Below are positions 28,774-36,654 of a DNA stretch of 64,000 nt, piece by piece (the first letter of the stretch is position 1; every line of letters begins with the position of its first letter). The position numbers and the translations under genes were made by a program. The DNA comes from Variovorax guangxiensis. Lineage in GTDB: Bacteria > Pseudomonadota > Gammaproteobacteria > Burkholderiales > Burkholderiaceae_C. The notes beneath the pieces were generated by a model that was given only the letters and a program-made list of their open reading frames with translations, was not told the origin of the DNA and did not search any database. The DNA lies in the NCBI RefSeq assembly GCF_003952165.1, contig NZ_RXFT01000011.1:62001-126000 (forward strand), in the 5' to 3' direction.

Positions 28774-29436
28774 TCAGCGTCCGAAGAAGAACTTCGGCCC
28801 TGCCCAGTCGAGCAGCCGCCGCAGCGCCACCGACAGCGCCAGGTAGATCAGCGTGGCGACGATGAAGGCCTCGAAGGCGCGGAAGTTGCGGCTCTGGATG
28901 AGGTTGGCCGCGTAGCTCAGCTCCTCGGTGGAGATCTGCCCGCACACGGCAGAGCCCAGCATCACGATGACGATCTGGCTCACCATCGCGGGCCACACCT
29001 TCTTGAGCGCCGGCGGCAGCACCACGCGCAGGAACACCTGCGACTTGCTGAGCGCCAGGCTCACGGCCGCCTCGATCTGCCCCTTGGGCGTGGCCTCGAT
29101 GCCGGCGCGGATGATCTCGGTGGAGTAGGCGCCCAGGTTCAGCACCATCGCGATCACCGAGGCCACCTCCGGCGTGAGCTTGACGCCCGCGGCCGGCAGC
29201 CCGAAGAAGATGAAGAACAGCTGCACGATGAAGGGCGTGTTGCGGATCAGCTCCACGTACGTGCCCACGATGGCGCGCAGCCACTTCGGGCCGTCGGCGC
29301 GCGCCCAGGCGCAGAAGGTGCCCACGATCATGCCCAGCACGGTGCCGACGGCGGTCAGGCCGATGGTCCACGCCACGCCGCGCAGCAGCAGCGGCCACTC
29401 GGAGAGCACCGCAGCAAAGTCAAACTCGATGTTCAT
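28774..29436 (-). CDS. Amino-acid ABC transporter permease
   Basis: This 220-aa HisMQ-family permease has the family motif AYSTEIIRAGIEATPKGQIEAA and the EAA loop VSLALSKSQVFLRVVLPPALKKVW. RNTPFIVQLFFIFFGLP is also typical of polar amino-acid permeases. It is separated from the binding-protein gene upstream by 119 bp that carries a structured repeat. Confidence 0.93.
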   Translation of the reverse strand: MNIEFDFAAVLSEWPLLLRGVAWTIGLTAVGTVLGMIVGTFCAWARADGPKWLRAIVGTYVELIRNTPFIVQLFFIFFGLPAAGVKLTPEVASVIAMVLNLGAYSTEIIRAGIEATPKGQIEAAVSLALSKSQVFLRVVLPPALKKVWPAMVSQIVIVMLGSAVCGQISTEELSYAANLIQSRNFRAFEAFIVATLIYLALSVALRRLLDWAGPKFFFGR

Positions 29437-29452
29437 AAGTCAGCCTTCTCTT

Positions 29453-29549
29453 CGTGGAACGCCGCGGAACCGGCTTTGCCGGGCCGCAGGCGTTGCCCCC
29501 AGCGAGGGGGTGTGCGCAGCGACACGAAGTGCGCGAAGCATGGGGGAGT
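29453..29549 (-). repeat. Intergenic structured repeat, copy B
   Basis: Read on the minus strand this block matches copy A at 10987-11082 at about 85% identity, including the GGGGG/CCCCC hairpin and the CCGGC-aaa-GCCGG hairpin. It lies between the binding-protein and permease genes of one operon. In well-studied operons (malE-malF, hisJ-hisQ), REP elements in this same position protect the binding-protein mRNA and set its excess; the same role here is inferred. Confidence 0.75.
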
Positions 29550-29555
29550 GCTTGT

Positions 29556-30356
29556 TCAGACGGGGAGGTCGCCAGCGGCCTTGCCGAGCCACTTCTTCGA
29601 CATGGCGTCGAGCGTGCCGTCCTTCTTGGCGGCCGCGATGATCTCGTTGACCTTGGTCTTCAGCGCGGTCTCGCCCTTGGCCACGCCGACGAAGCAGGGG
29701 CTGTCCTTCAGCAGCAGCTTGAACTCGGCGCTGACCTTCGGGTTCTTGGCGAGCATGTCGCCGGCCACGGCGGCGCTGGTCGCGATGGTCTGCGTCTGGC
29801 CGGCCACGAAGGCGGCGATGGTCGCGTTGTTGTCCTCGAAGCGGCGGTAGTCGACGTTCGGCGGCGCCACCTTGTTCAGCTCCTGGTCTTCCATCGCGCC
29901 GCGCGTCACGGCCACGGTCTTGCCGGCCATGTCGGCGAAGCTGGTGAGCTTCATGCTCTTGGCGGCGTACACGGCCTGGAAGAAGGGCGCGTAGGCCGAC
30001 GAGAAGTCGATCACCTTCTCGCGCTCGGGGTTCTTGCCCAGCGTGGAGATCACCAGGTCGGCCTTCCTGGTCTGCAGGTACGGGATGCGGTTGGCGCTGG
30101 TCACGGGCACCAGCTCGACCTTCACGCCGAGCTTGGCGGCGATCAGCTCTGCCATCTCCACGTCGAGGCCTTGCGGCTTCATGTTCTTGTCGACCGAGCC
30201 GTAGGGCGGGTAGTCGGTGGGCACGGCGATCTTGATGGTCTTGGCCTTGAGCACGTTGTCGAGCGCGTTCTGGGCATAGGCGCCGCCGGCCGAGGCCAGC
30301 ATGGCGGCGGAAGCGAGCGCGAGGGCGATGCGGCGCTTGGAAGCAGAGAAAGTCAT
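29556..30356 (-). CDS. Amino-acid ABC transporter substrate-binding protein
   Basis: This 266-aa periplasmic binding protein (family 3) has a signal peptide (cleavage near AYAQ). Ligand motifs include IKIAVPTDYPPYGSVDKNMKPQGLDVEMAELIA and a glycine/arginine lobe region (ADLVISTLGKNPEREKVIDFS). Its ATG overlaps the GntR stop as ATGA, so regulator and transporter are translated from one message. The ligand is likely a polar or charged amino acid but cannot be specified. Confidence 0.93.
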   Translation of the reverse strand: MTFSASKRRIALALASAAMLASAGGAYAQNALDNVLKAKTIKIAVPTDYPPYGSVDKNMKPQGLDVEMAELIAAKLGVKVELVPVTSANRIPYLQTRKADLVISTLGKNPEREKVIDFSSAYAPFFQAVYAAKSMKLTSFADMAGKTVAVTRGAMEDQELNKVAPPNVDYRRFEDNNATIAAFVAGQTQTIATSAAVAGDMLAKNPKVSAEFKLLLKDSPCFVGVAKGETALKTKVNEIIAAAKKDGTLDAMSKKWLGKAAGDLPV

Positions 30357-31117
30357 AGCAGGGCTCCTAGGTAAGTCGAAGAATCGGAATCGGGTGGTGC
30401 GCCGGGCTTGCGGCCCTTGCCTTTGGGCGTGGCCGTGTTCTGAAGCGGCGCCAGCGCGTCGCGCAGCTGCGCCAGCGGATCGGTGGGCGCCTGCACGCGC
30501 AGCGCCGACTGCACCGTGCCGATGTGCTCGGCCATCAGCGCCTCGGCGGCGGCGTGGTCGCCGCGCTCCAGCGCCGCGACGATCTGCACGTGGTCTTCGC
30601 AGGACTGCACCGCGTCGTGCGTGGACTGGTAGAGCATCGCGATCAGCGTGGTGCGCGCCGTGTAGTCGCGCAGCGTGTCGGCCAGCAGCGTGTTGCCCAG
30701 GCACTCGGCCAGGCAGACATGGAAATCGCCCAGCAGGAAGCTGCGGTTGCCGACGTCGCTCTCTTTCAGTGCGGCCTTTTCACGCTGCAGGTGCGCTTTC
30801 AGTTGGCGCAGGGCGGTCTTCTCGATCTTGCCGGCGGTGCCCGCGCTGCGGATGAGGCCCAGCTCGATCACCCGCCGCGCCTCGAAGGCCTCGCGCGCCT
30901 CGTCCTGCGAAGGCTCGATGACGAACCAGCCGCGCCGCGCGCTCACCGTGACGATGCCGCGCGCCGCCAGCCGCGTGAGCGCCTCGCGCACGATGGTGCG
31001 GCTGCAGTCGAACAGCATCGCCAACTGCTGCTCGCCCAGGCGCGAACCCGGCGCGAGCTTCTGCGCCATCACCGCCTCGACGATGCGTGCACTGATTTCG
31101 GATGCGGAGATGGCCAT
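30353..31117 (-). CDS. GntR-family (FCD) regulator of the amino-acid transporter
   Basis: This 254-aa regulator has a winged helix (LGEQQLAMLFDCSRTIVREALTRLAARGIVTV) and an FCD domain with the metal/ligand motifs RSFLLGDFHVCLAE and EDHVQIVAALERGDHAAAEALMAEHI. ATG 31117 is chosen; ATG 31147 would put the operator dyad inside the gene. It begins the operon it likely controls, and its stop overlaps the binding-protein start. Confidence 0.9.
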   Translation of the reverse strand: MAISASEISARIVEAVMAQKLAPGSRLGEQQLAMLFDCSRTIVREALTRLAARGIVTVSARRGWFVIEPSQDEAREAFEARRVIELGLIRSAGTAGKIEKTALRQLKAHLQREKAALKESDVGNRSFLLGDFHVCLAECLGNTLLADTLRDYTARTTLIAMLYQSTHDAVQSCEDHVQIVAALERGDHAAAEALMAEHIGTVQSALRVQAPTDPLAQLRDALAPLQNTATPKGKGRKPGAPPDSDSSTYLGALL

Positions 31118-31122
31118 AGGCC

Positions 31123-31157
31123 TGCATACCAGCAGCTTCTGTGCCAACTGGTATGCA
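31123..31157 (-). promoter_or_regulatory. Candidate operator of GntR operon
   Basis: Perfect 10-bp inverted arms TGCATACCAG (31123-31132) and CTGGTATGCA (31148-31157) flank a 15-bp spacer, 6 bp before the GntR ATG. Each arm carries a TGGTATGC-like half such as GntR/FCD proteins favour. It is well placed for autorepression of the regulator-transporter operon. Confidence 0.6.
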
Positions 31158-31198
31158 AGACGTGTGCACCAAAAAGATGCTTGGCGGTCTCCAGGCTT

Positions 31199-31642
31199 TC
31201 AGAACCTGCTTGGAAAATCACCTTTCTCGAATGCGGGAATCATGGCCTTGAGTTCCTCGACCCGCTCTGGCGTGCAGAACTTGGGGTTGGCCTTGCTCTG
31301 CGCCGCATGGAAATCGATGCCGTTCATGCCGTGCGTCAGTGCGTCCTGCTGGTACTTGCCGACAAGTGCCGCGATGACGCCCGCGCGGTCGTACGGAATG
31401 CCGCAGGTCATCGCCGCGCCCAGGCGCGACCAGGCGAATTGCAGGTTCGGGTCCCACCCTGCGGCGTCGGGCCCGGTGAAGCCCTTGTCGTAGTGGTACT
31501 CGTAGACGTTCGGCTCGATCTTGTAGGCGCCCATCCCGCCTTTGCCCCGGTAGCCGCCATAGTCGGCGGCCAAGGCTGCCTGCCCTGCCACCGCGGCAAG
31601 CAGGAGGATGGCGATGCGTGCCGTGCTCATGTTCATATTCAT
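31199..31642 (-). CDS. Hypothetical exported protein
   Basis: This 147-aa protein has a signal peptide (ARIAILLLAAVAGQAALAADY) and a Gly/Tyr-rich start to the mature part (GGYRGKGGMGAY). Two Cys (MTCGIP, KFCTPE) may form a disulfide. No family is recognised. The reading starts MNMNMS; a second ATG four codons in is equally possible. Last gene of a three-gene operon with the TPR lipoprotein (27-bp gap). Confidence 0.7.
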   Translation of the reverse strand: MNMNMSTARIAILLLAAVAGQAALAADYGGYRGKGGMGAYKIEPNVYEYHYDKGFTGPDAAGWDPNLQFAWSRLGAAMTCGIPYDRAGVIAALVGKYQQDALTHGMNGIDFHAAQSKANPKFCTPERVEELKAMIPAFEKGDFPSRF

Positions 31643-31669
31643 ATGGAATCTAGGAAGGGTTGCTGGCGG

Positions 31670-32407
31670 CTATCTCGCGACGAAGGTCGCGCTGTCGTAG
31701 CCGTACCGAGCAAGTAGCGCATCGAAGGGCGATTGCCCCAGCGAGGCGAGCAGCTGCGCACGATCGTCCGGTTTGAGTTCGGTGCCCAGCAATTCCTTGC
31801 CGCGTTCGAGGTCCTTCCTGGCCAATTCGCGCTTGCCCTGAGCGTCGTATGTGAGGGCGCGGTATAGGTAGGCCCACGCATAGGTCGGTTGATAGCTCAG
31901 GCCCTCGGTGAAGGCTTCGGTCGCTTCGGGCCATTGCTTGAGCTCGCTCAAGGTCCTGCCCAGGTGGTAGTACGGCGCCATGCCCGCAAGGCCGAGCCGC
32001 TGGTCCTGCATCTTGCGCAGCAGCTCGAGTGCCTTTTCGGGTTGCCCTGCATCTCGGTACAGCGACGCAAGATTCATGAAGTCCCAGCTCTCGCGGGGTG
32101 GCACCAGGCGCTGGGACGCCTCCAGGTCCTGAATGGCCTCACTGTATTGTTTGAGCTGCCCTCTCACTTGGCTGCGTATCTTCAGCGCCAGGCCTTTCAG
32201 GATGGCGGTCTGCGGTCCGCTGTCTACACAACGGGTCCAGAGCTCCAAGGCCTTGTCCGGTTGGACATACGCGGTTTTGTTGTCGGTCAGTGGCAGGTTG
32301 CTTGCGACCCTGCATGCGCCTTGGCCGGAGAGGGGCACAGACGCGCAGCCCGCGACGGCCACTCCCAGCGCGGCGGCCAGGACGATTCTCATGACGGCTT
32401 GGCTCAT
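31670..32407 (-). CDS. TPR-repeat lipoprotein
   Basis: This 245-aa protein has a lipobox (LGVAVAGCASV, Cys near 21), so it is likely an outer-membrane or inner-membrane lipoprotein. From about residue 50 it has four or five TPR-like helix pairs, e.g. QYSEAIQDLEASQRLVPP, YRDAGQPEKALELLRKM, WPEATEAFTEGLSYQPTYAWAYLYRALTYDAQGKRELARKDLERGKELL. TPR proteins mediate protein-protein contacts. The function in this operon is unknown; its ATG overlaps the upstream stop by four bases. Confidence 0.82.
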   Translation of the reverse strand: MSQAVMRIVLAAALGVAVAGCASVPLSGQGACRVASNLPLTDNKTAYVQPDKALELWTRCVDSGPQTAILKGLALKIRSQVRGQLKQYSEAIQDLEASQRLVPPRESWDFMNLASLYRDAGQPEKALELLRKMQDQRLGLAGMAPYYHLGRTLSELKQWPEATEAFTEGLSYQPTYAWAYLYRALTYDAQGKRELARKDLERGKELLGTELKPDDRAQLLASLGQSPFDALLARYGYDSATFVAR

Positions 32408-33108
32408 TGCTGCAGCGAGGCGGGAAGGTCAGGACGCACGCGCTCCAGCAAGGGTGGCGTGACGGAGCCTTGCAAGGCGCAGGAGACCTTGGTTCGGCCG
32501 GGGGCCTCGTCGGCTTCGATGAGCAGAACGCGCTCGACAGAGCCCTTCTGCGTCACGGATCCGGATTGTCCGCCCCGGCGCCATGCGTCGATGGGATCGC
32601 CGATCCGCCGGTTCTCCGCGCGAGCCCATTCGGCGCCTGTCTTCACGACGCGCTGGGCTGGCTGCAGAAGACGGTTGAGGGCGTCCGCGGCGTTGTCGGG
32701 TGTGCCTTCGACGTCGAATCCCCACCAGATGAATGCGCCCATTGTCGCGTCGTAGCTCACCTCGTTGCGCCAGGCGAGCAGGCGCAGGCCTGCCACGTCG
32801 ATCGGCCGTGCGAAGGACTGTCGCTGTCCTTTCGGCGACCGCGGGTCAGCCACCGTCGGGGCGGCTGCCGTGCCGTTCGCGGCGACTTCGACGCCTGATC
32901 CAAAGAGCTGCGGCTTCTGGCCCAGCAAGGTGAAAAACGACGCATCGCATTGCGCGAACGCCGTGAGCGCCGTCTTCGCTACGTCGAGGTCGGGCGCGAG
33001 GTTGGCGGATGCCTTGTCGGCGGCACCGGCCGAGAATGACATGGCCGTGAGGCAGGCCAGGGCTGCCATGCGGCGGCCGAAACCGGTGTGGTCTTGATGT
33101 GTGAGCAT
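32404..33108 (-). CDS. Hypothetical exported protein, head of TPR operon
   Basis: This 234-aa protein has a signal-like segment at about 12-30 (RRMAALACLTAMSFSAGAADK). The mature protein has no recognised fold; it has Cys residues in AFAQCDASFF and SCALQG that could pair, and a WWGFDVEG motif. It is the first gene of an operon with the TPR lipoprotein and the 147-aa exported protein. No enzyme motif is visible. Confidence 0.72.
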   Translation of the reverse strand: MLTHQDHTGFGRRMAALACLTAMSFSAGAADKASANLAPDLDVAKTALTAFAQCDASFFTLLGQKPQLFGSGVEVAANGTAAAPTVADPRSPKGQRQSFARPIDVAGLRLLAWRNEVSYDATMGAFIWWGFDVEGTPDNAADALNRLLQPAQRVVKTGAEWARAENRRIGDPIDAWRRGGQSGSVTQKGSVERVLLIEADEAPGRTKVSCALQGSVTPPLLERVRPDLPASLQQ

Positions 33109-33245
33109 TGCGCGATTCCTCCCGTTAGATTGCGTTGGCCTTGTCGCCGACGATCAAGCCTACCTCCGTGCGACAAGGTGCGGCACTATATCCAAGAGGG
33201 TTGGCGGAGCGCGTCGGAGCAGGCGCGCGACCGGCCCATCGGCGC

Positions 33246-34214
33246 TCAGTCCATCCGCGCGCCGGAGGCCTTCACCGCCTTCTCCCAGCGCGGGGTTTCC
33301 GTGGCGAGGAAGCGCGCGAAGTCGTCGCTGCCCAGGAAGGCCGGGTCGGCGCCCTGGCTCACCATTCGTTCGCGCACCTCGGGGTTGTTGAGCACCTGCT
33401 TGAAGGCGTCGCTGAGCTTGGCGACCACGTCCTTGGGCGTGTCCTTCGGCGCGAGGAAGCCGTAGAAGCCCACCACCTCGAAGCCCTTGACGCCCGATTC
33501 GATGACGGTCGGGATGTCGGGCAGGGCGGGGTTGCGCTCGCGGCTGGTCACGGCCAGGGCGCGCACCTTGCCCTGCTTGTGGTAGCTGGCGGCCTGCGGG
33601 ATCGATTCGGCCATGAACTGCACCTGCCCGCCCATCAGGTCGGTGAAGGCCGGCGCGCTGCCGCGGTAGGGGATGTGCACCATGAAGATGCCGGTGGCGG
33701 TCTTGAACATCTCCGGCACCAGGTGGCTGATGCCGCCGTTGCCGGCCGAGCCGTAGTTGACCTGGCCGGGCCGCGCCTTGGCGTAGTCGATGAACTGCTT
33801 CAGGTTCTGCACCGGCAGCCTGGGCGTGACCAGCAGCGCCAGCGGCTGCATGGCGGTGCGCGCGATGGGCACGAAGTCGCGCTGCGTGTTGTAGGGCAGC
33901 TTGCTGTAGAGCGCGCCGTTGATCACCGCCACGCCGGTGTTGGCCAGCATCAGCGTGTAGCCGTCGGCCGGGCTCTTGGCGACCGCGTCGGCACCCACCG
34001 AGCCGCCCGCGCCGGGCTTGTAGTCGACGATCAGCGGCTGGCCCAGCACGGCCTGCAGCTTGTCAGTCAGCAGGCGCGCATGCTGGTCGAGCGGGCCGCC
34101 GGCCGGAAAGCCGATGACGATCTTGATCGGCTTGTCGGGGAAGGCGGCCATCGCCGCGGTGGCGCCAAGGCCGAGGGAAAGGACTGCGAGCGCGGTCCGC
34201 AGGGGCTTGTTCAT
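33246..34214 (-). CDS. Bug-family (TctC-like) solute-binding protein
   Basis: This 322-aa periplasmic protein of the Bordetella uptake gene family has a signal peptide (cleavage near MAAFPD). Family motifs PDKPIKIVIGFPAGGPLDQHARLL, YKPGAGGSVGADAVAKSPADGYTLML and GMVHIP-like FMVHIPYRGSAPAF are clear. Bug proteins bind carboxylates, often for tripartite TctAB transporters. No tctA/tctB genes are nearby, so it is an orphan, as is common in Burkholderiales. A hairpin covers its ribosome site. Confidence 0.94.
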   Translation of the reverse strand: MNKPLRTALAVLSLGLGATAAMAAFPDKPIKIVIGFPAGGPLDQHARLLTDKLQAVLGQPLIVDYKPGAGGSVGADAVAKSPADGYTLMLANTGVAVINGALYSKLPYNTQRDFVPIARTAMQPLALLVTPRLPVQNLKQFIDYAKARPGQVNYGSAGNGGISHLVPEMFKTATGIFMVHIPYRGSAPAFTDLMGGQVQFMAESIPQAASYHKQGKVRALAVTSRERNPALPDIPTVIESGVKGFEVVGFYGFLAPKDTPKDVVAKLSDAFKQVLNNPEVRERMVSQGADPAFLGSDDFARFLATETPRWEKAVKASGARMD

Positions 34215-34248
34215 GATCCGTCTCCTGTTTTTGTGAGGAGACGATCAT
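34213..34248 (-). promoter_or_regulatory. Hairpin sequestering the ribosome site and start codon of the Bug gene
   Basis: On the minus strand ATGATCGTCTCCT pairs with AGGAGACGGATCAT over 13 bp with one bulged G, around a 9-nt loop (CACAAAAAC). The 3' arm contains the Shine-Dalgarno AGGAG and reaches into the ATG at 34214. Such a fold would block initiation unless opened. The pairing is seen directly; regulation is inferred. Confidence 0.7.
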
Positions 34249-34259
34249 AGGCAGCCCGC

Positions 34260-34700
34260 TCAGCCGGCCAGCGTGGCCTTCAGCGTGATCTCGGGCACGC
34301 TTGCCAGCGCCTTCGACAGCGGACAGCCGGCCTTGGCGGCGGCCGCGATCTGCTGGAACTTCGCCTCGTCGAGGTTGGGCACGCTGGCGTCGAGTTCGAG
34401 CGCGATGCGGTCGATCTTGAAGCCGTCGCCGTCCTTGGCCAGCCGTACGGCCGCGCGGGTGTCGATCTTGGTGGCGGCCAGGCCTTCCCGCTCCAGCGCG
34501 AAGGCGAAGGCCATCGTGAAGCAGGCGGCGTGCGCGGCGCCGACGATCTCCTCGGGGTTGGTGCCGCGCTTGTCGTCCTCGAAGCGGCTGGCGAAGCCGT
34601 AGGGGTAGTCCTTGAGGGCGCCGGTCTCGGTGCTGACCAGGCCCTTGCCGGTCTTGCCGGCGCCTTCCCAGTGAACGCTCGCGTGCTTTTCTGCTGCCAT
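34260..34700 (-). CDS. OsmC/Ohr-family peroxiredoxin
   Basis: This 146-aa protein has the two redox cysteines of the family, Cys60 (GAAHAACFTMAF) and Cys126 (AAKAGCPLSKAL), plus Arg39 (FASRFED) and Glu51. It reduces organic hydroperoxides using thiols in the cytoplasm. The N-terminal form (KTGKGLVSTETGALKDYPYGFASRF) matches the OsmC rather than the Ohr subgroup. The gene is monocistronic; a possible terminator lies about 120 bp upstream on the same strand. Confidence 0.92.
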   Translation of the reverse strand: MAAEKHASVHWEGAGKTGKGLVSTETGALKDYPYGFASRFEDDKRGTNPEEIVGAAHAACFTMAFAFALEREGLAATKIDTRAAVRLAKDGDGFKIDRIALELDASVPNLDEAKFQQIAAAAKAGCPLSKALASVPEITLKATLAG

Positions 34701-34821
34701 GGAAGCTCCTTCGTTTGGGTGGTGGATGGGAGGGGAAAGGAGAAGAGCCTGCAGGTATCGCGCGGAAGGCGGCGCCTGTCTGTAGTCGCAGAGCGCATCC
34801 GGCAGGGCCGGGGCATGTGAG

Positions 34822-34848
34822 AAAAAATGGCGTCACCTAGGCGACGCC
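34822..34848 (-). terminator. Terminator-like hairpin upstream of osmC-like gene
   Basis: On the minus strand GGCGTC and GACGCC form a perfect 6-bp stem with an 8-nt loop followed by ATTTTTT. It faces the osmC-like gene, but no minus-strand gene is recognised immediately upstream of it, because the acyl-CoA ligase is divergent. It may end antisense transcription or belong to an unrecognised leader. Confidence 0.5.
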
Positions 34849-34938
34849 CCCGGGGGCTTCCCCGATGCGAGCGGTGGACGTGGCGGCTTAGGCTGGCGGA
34901 CAACCATCTTCCCCCTCCTGCTCCCGCCCGTGACCACC

Positions 34939-36636
34939 ATGGAACAACGCCCGCATTACAAGTTCTGGCCCAAGCGCCTTCCGCACTCGATCACCGTTCC
35001 CGCCACCTCGCTCTGGCACAACCTGGCCACCTCCGCCGCGCGCTACCCCGACAAGCCCGCGCTGGTGTTCTTCGGCCGGGTGACCAGCTACCGCGAGTTC
35101 GCCGCCCAGGTCGACCGGCTGGCCGGCACGCTGCATGCGCTGGGCGTGAAGCGCGGCGACCGCGTGATCCTGGACATGCAGAACTGCCCGCAGCTGGTGA
35201 TCGCGCATTTCGCGATCCTGCGCGCCAATGCGGTGGTGGTGCCGGTCAACCCGATGAACCGGGCCGAGGAGCTCAAGCACTACATCACCGACCCCGACGC
35301 CAAGGTGGCGATCATCACCGGCGACCTGGCGCCCGAACTGGCGAAGGCCAGCAACGCGCTGCCGCCGGAGCAGCGGCTGGACCACATGATCGTGACCCAG
35401 TTCACCGACGCCTTCGACGCCGACGCCTCGGGCGACGACGCCCCGGCACCCGCATGGAAGGAGTGGCTCACCACCCGCCATCCGCTGCCCGCTCTGGAAG
35501 GCGGCAAGGTCATTGCCTGGACTGACGCGCTCGAGGCCGGCCACCCGCCGCCCGAGCACGTGGTGGGCGCCAACGACATGGCGCTGCTGCCCTACACCAG
35601 CGGCACCACCGGCCTGCCCAAGGGCTGCATCCACAACCATTCCAGCCTGATGCACAACGCCGTCGCGGGCCAGATGTGGGGCGGCTCGACCTCCGAGACG
35701 GTGGTGCTGGCCGTGGTGCCGATGTTCCACATCACCGGCGTGGTGAGCATGATGCACACCGCCATCCTCGCGGCGGCCACGCTGATCATCATGCCGCGCT
35801 GGGACCGCGACGTGGCCGGCCGGCTCATCTCGCGCTGGAAGGTCACGGCCTGGACCAACATCCCGACCATGGTCATCGACCTGATGGCCAGCCCCAACTT
35901 CAAGGACTACGACCTGTCGAGCATGACCTACATCGGCGGTGGCGGCGCCGCGATGCCGCAGGCCGTGGCGCAGCGCCTCTTCGAGCAGTACGGCCTGAAG
36001 TACCAGGAGGGCTACGGCCTCACCGAGACTGCCGCGCCCTCGCACACCAACCCGCTGGACAACCCTAAGCAGCAGTGCCTGGGCATCCCGTTCATGAGCA
36101 CCGACGCCCGCGTGGTCGACCCCGACACGCTCAAGGAAATGCCCATCGGCGAATCGGGCGAAATCATCATCCACGGGCCAGAGGTGTTCCAGGGCTACTG
36201 GAAGCGCCCCGATGCCACTGCGGCAGCTTTCGTCGAATTCGAGGGCAAGCGTTTCTTCCGCTCGGGCGACATGGGCCGCATGGACGAGGATGGCTACTTC
36301 TTCATCACCGACCGCCTGAAACGCATGATCAACGCGAGCGGCTTCAAGGTGTGGCCGGCCGAGGTCGAGCTGCTGATGTTCCGCCACCCGGCCATCCAGG
36401 AAGCCTGCGTGATCTCGACCAGGGACGACTACCGCGGCGAATCCGTCAAGGCCGTGGTGGTGCTGCGCCCCACCCACAAGGACACCACCGAGCAGCAGAT
36501 CATCGACTGGTGCCGCGAGAACATGGCCGTCTACAAGATCCCGCGCAAGGTGCAGTTCGTCGACGCGCTGCCCAAGAGCGGTAGCGGGAAGGTGATGTGG
36601 CGGCTGCTGCAGGAGGATGAGAACGCGGGGAAGTGA
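34939..36636 (+). CDS. Medium/long-chain acyl-CoA ligase (AMP-binding)
   Basis: This 565-aa adenylate-forming enzyme activates a carboxylic acid with ATP and CoA. The P-loop is YTSGTTGLPKG near residue 220, with later GYGLTET, the core Asp motif in YFFITDRLKRMINASGFKVWPAEVE and the C-terminal catalytic Lys in LPKSGSGKVMWR. The length and order match long-chain/medium-chain fatty-acid CoA ligases. ATG 34939 is used; a GTG three codons earlier is equally open. It is divergent from the osmC-like gene and convergent with the Sel1 gene. Confidence 0.92.
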   Translation: MEQRPHYKFWPKRLPHSITVPATSLWHNLATSAARYPDKPALVFFGRVTSYREFAAQVDRLAGTLHALGVKRGDRVILDMQNCPQLVIAHFAILRANAVVVPVNPMNRAEELKHYITDPDAKVAIITGDLAPELAKASNALPPEQRLDHMIVTQFTDAFDADASGDDAPAPAWKEWLTTRHPLPALEGGKVIAWTDALEAGHPPPEHVVGANDMALLPYTSGTTGLPKGCIHNHSSLMHNAVAGQMWGGSTSETVVLAVVPMFHITGVVSMMHTAILAAATLIIMPRWDRDVAGRLISRWKVTAWTNIPTMVIDLMASPNFKDYDLSSMTYIGGGGAAMPQAVAQRLFEQYGLKYQEGYGLTETAAPSHTNPLDNPKQQCLGIPFMSTDARVVDPDTLKEMPIGESGEIIIHGPEVFQGYWKRPDATAAAFVEFEGKRFFRSGDMGRMDEDGYFFITDRLKRMINASGFKVWPAEVELLMFRHPAIQEACVISTRDDYRGESVKAVVVLRPTHKDTTEQQIIDWCRENMAVYKIPRKVQFVDALPKSGSGKVMWRLLQEDENAGK

Positions 36637-36654
36637 GCTGCAGCCGGGGGCGCG

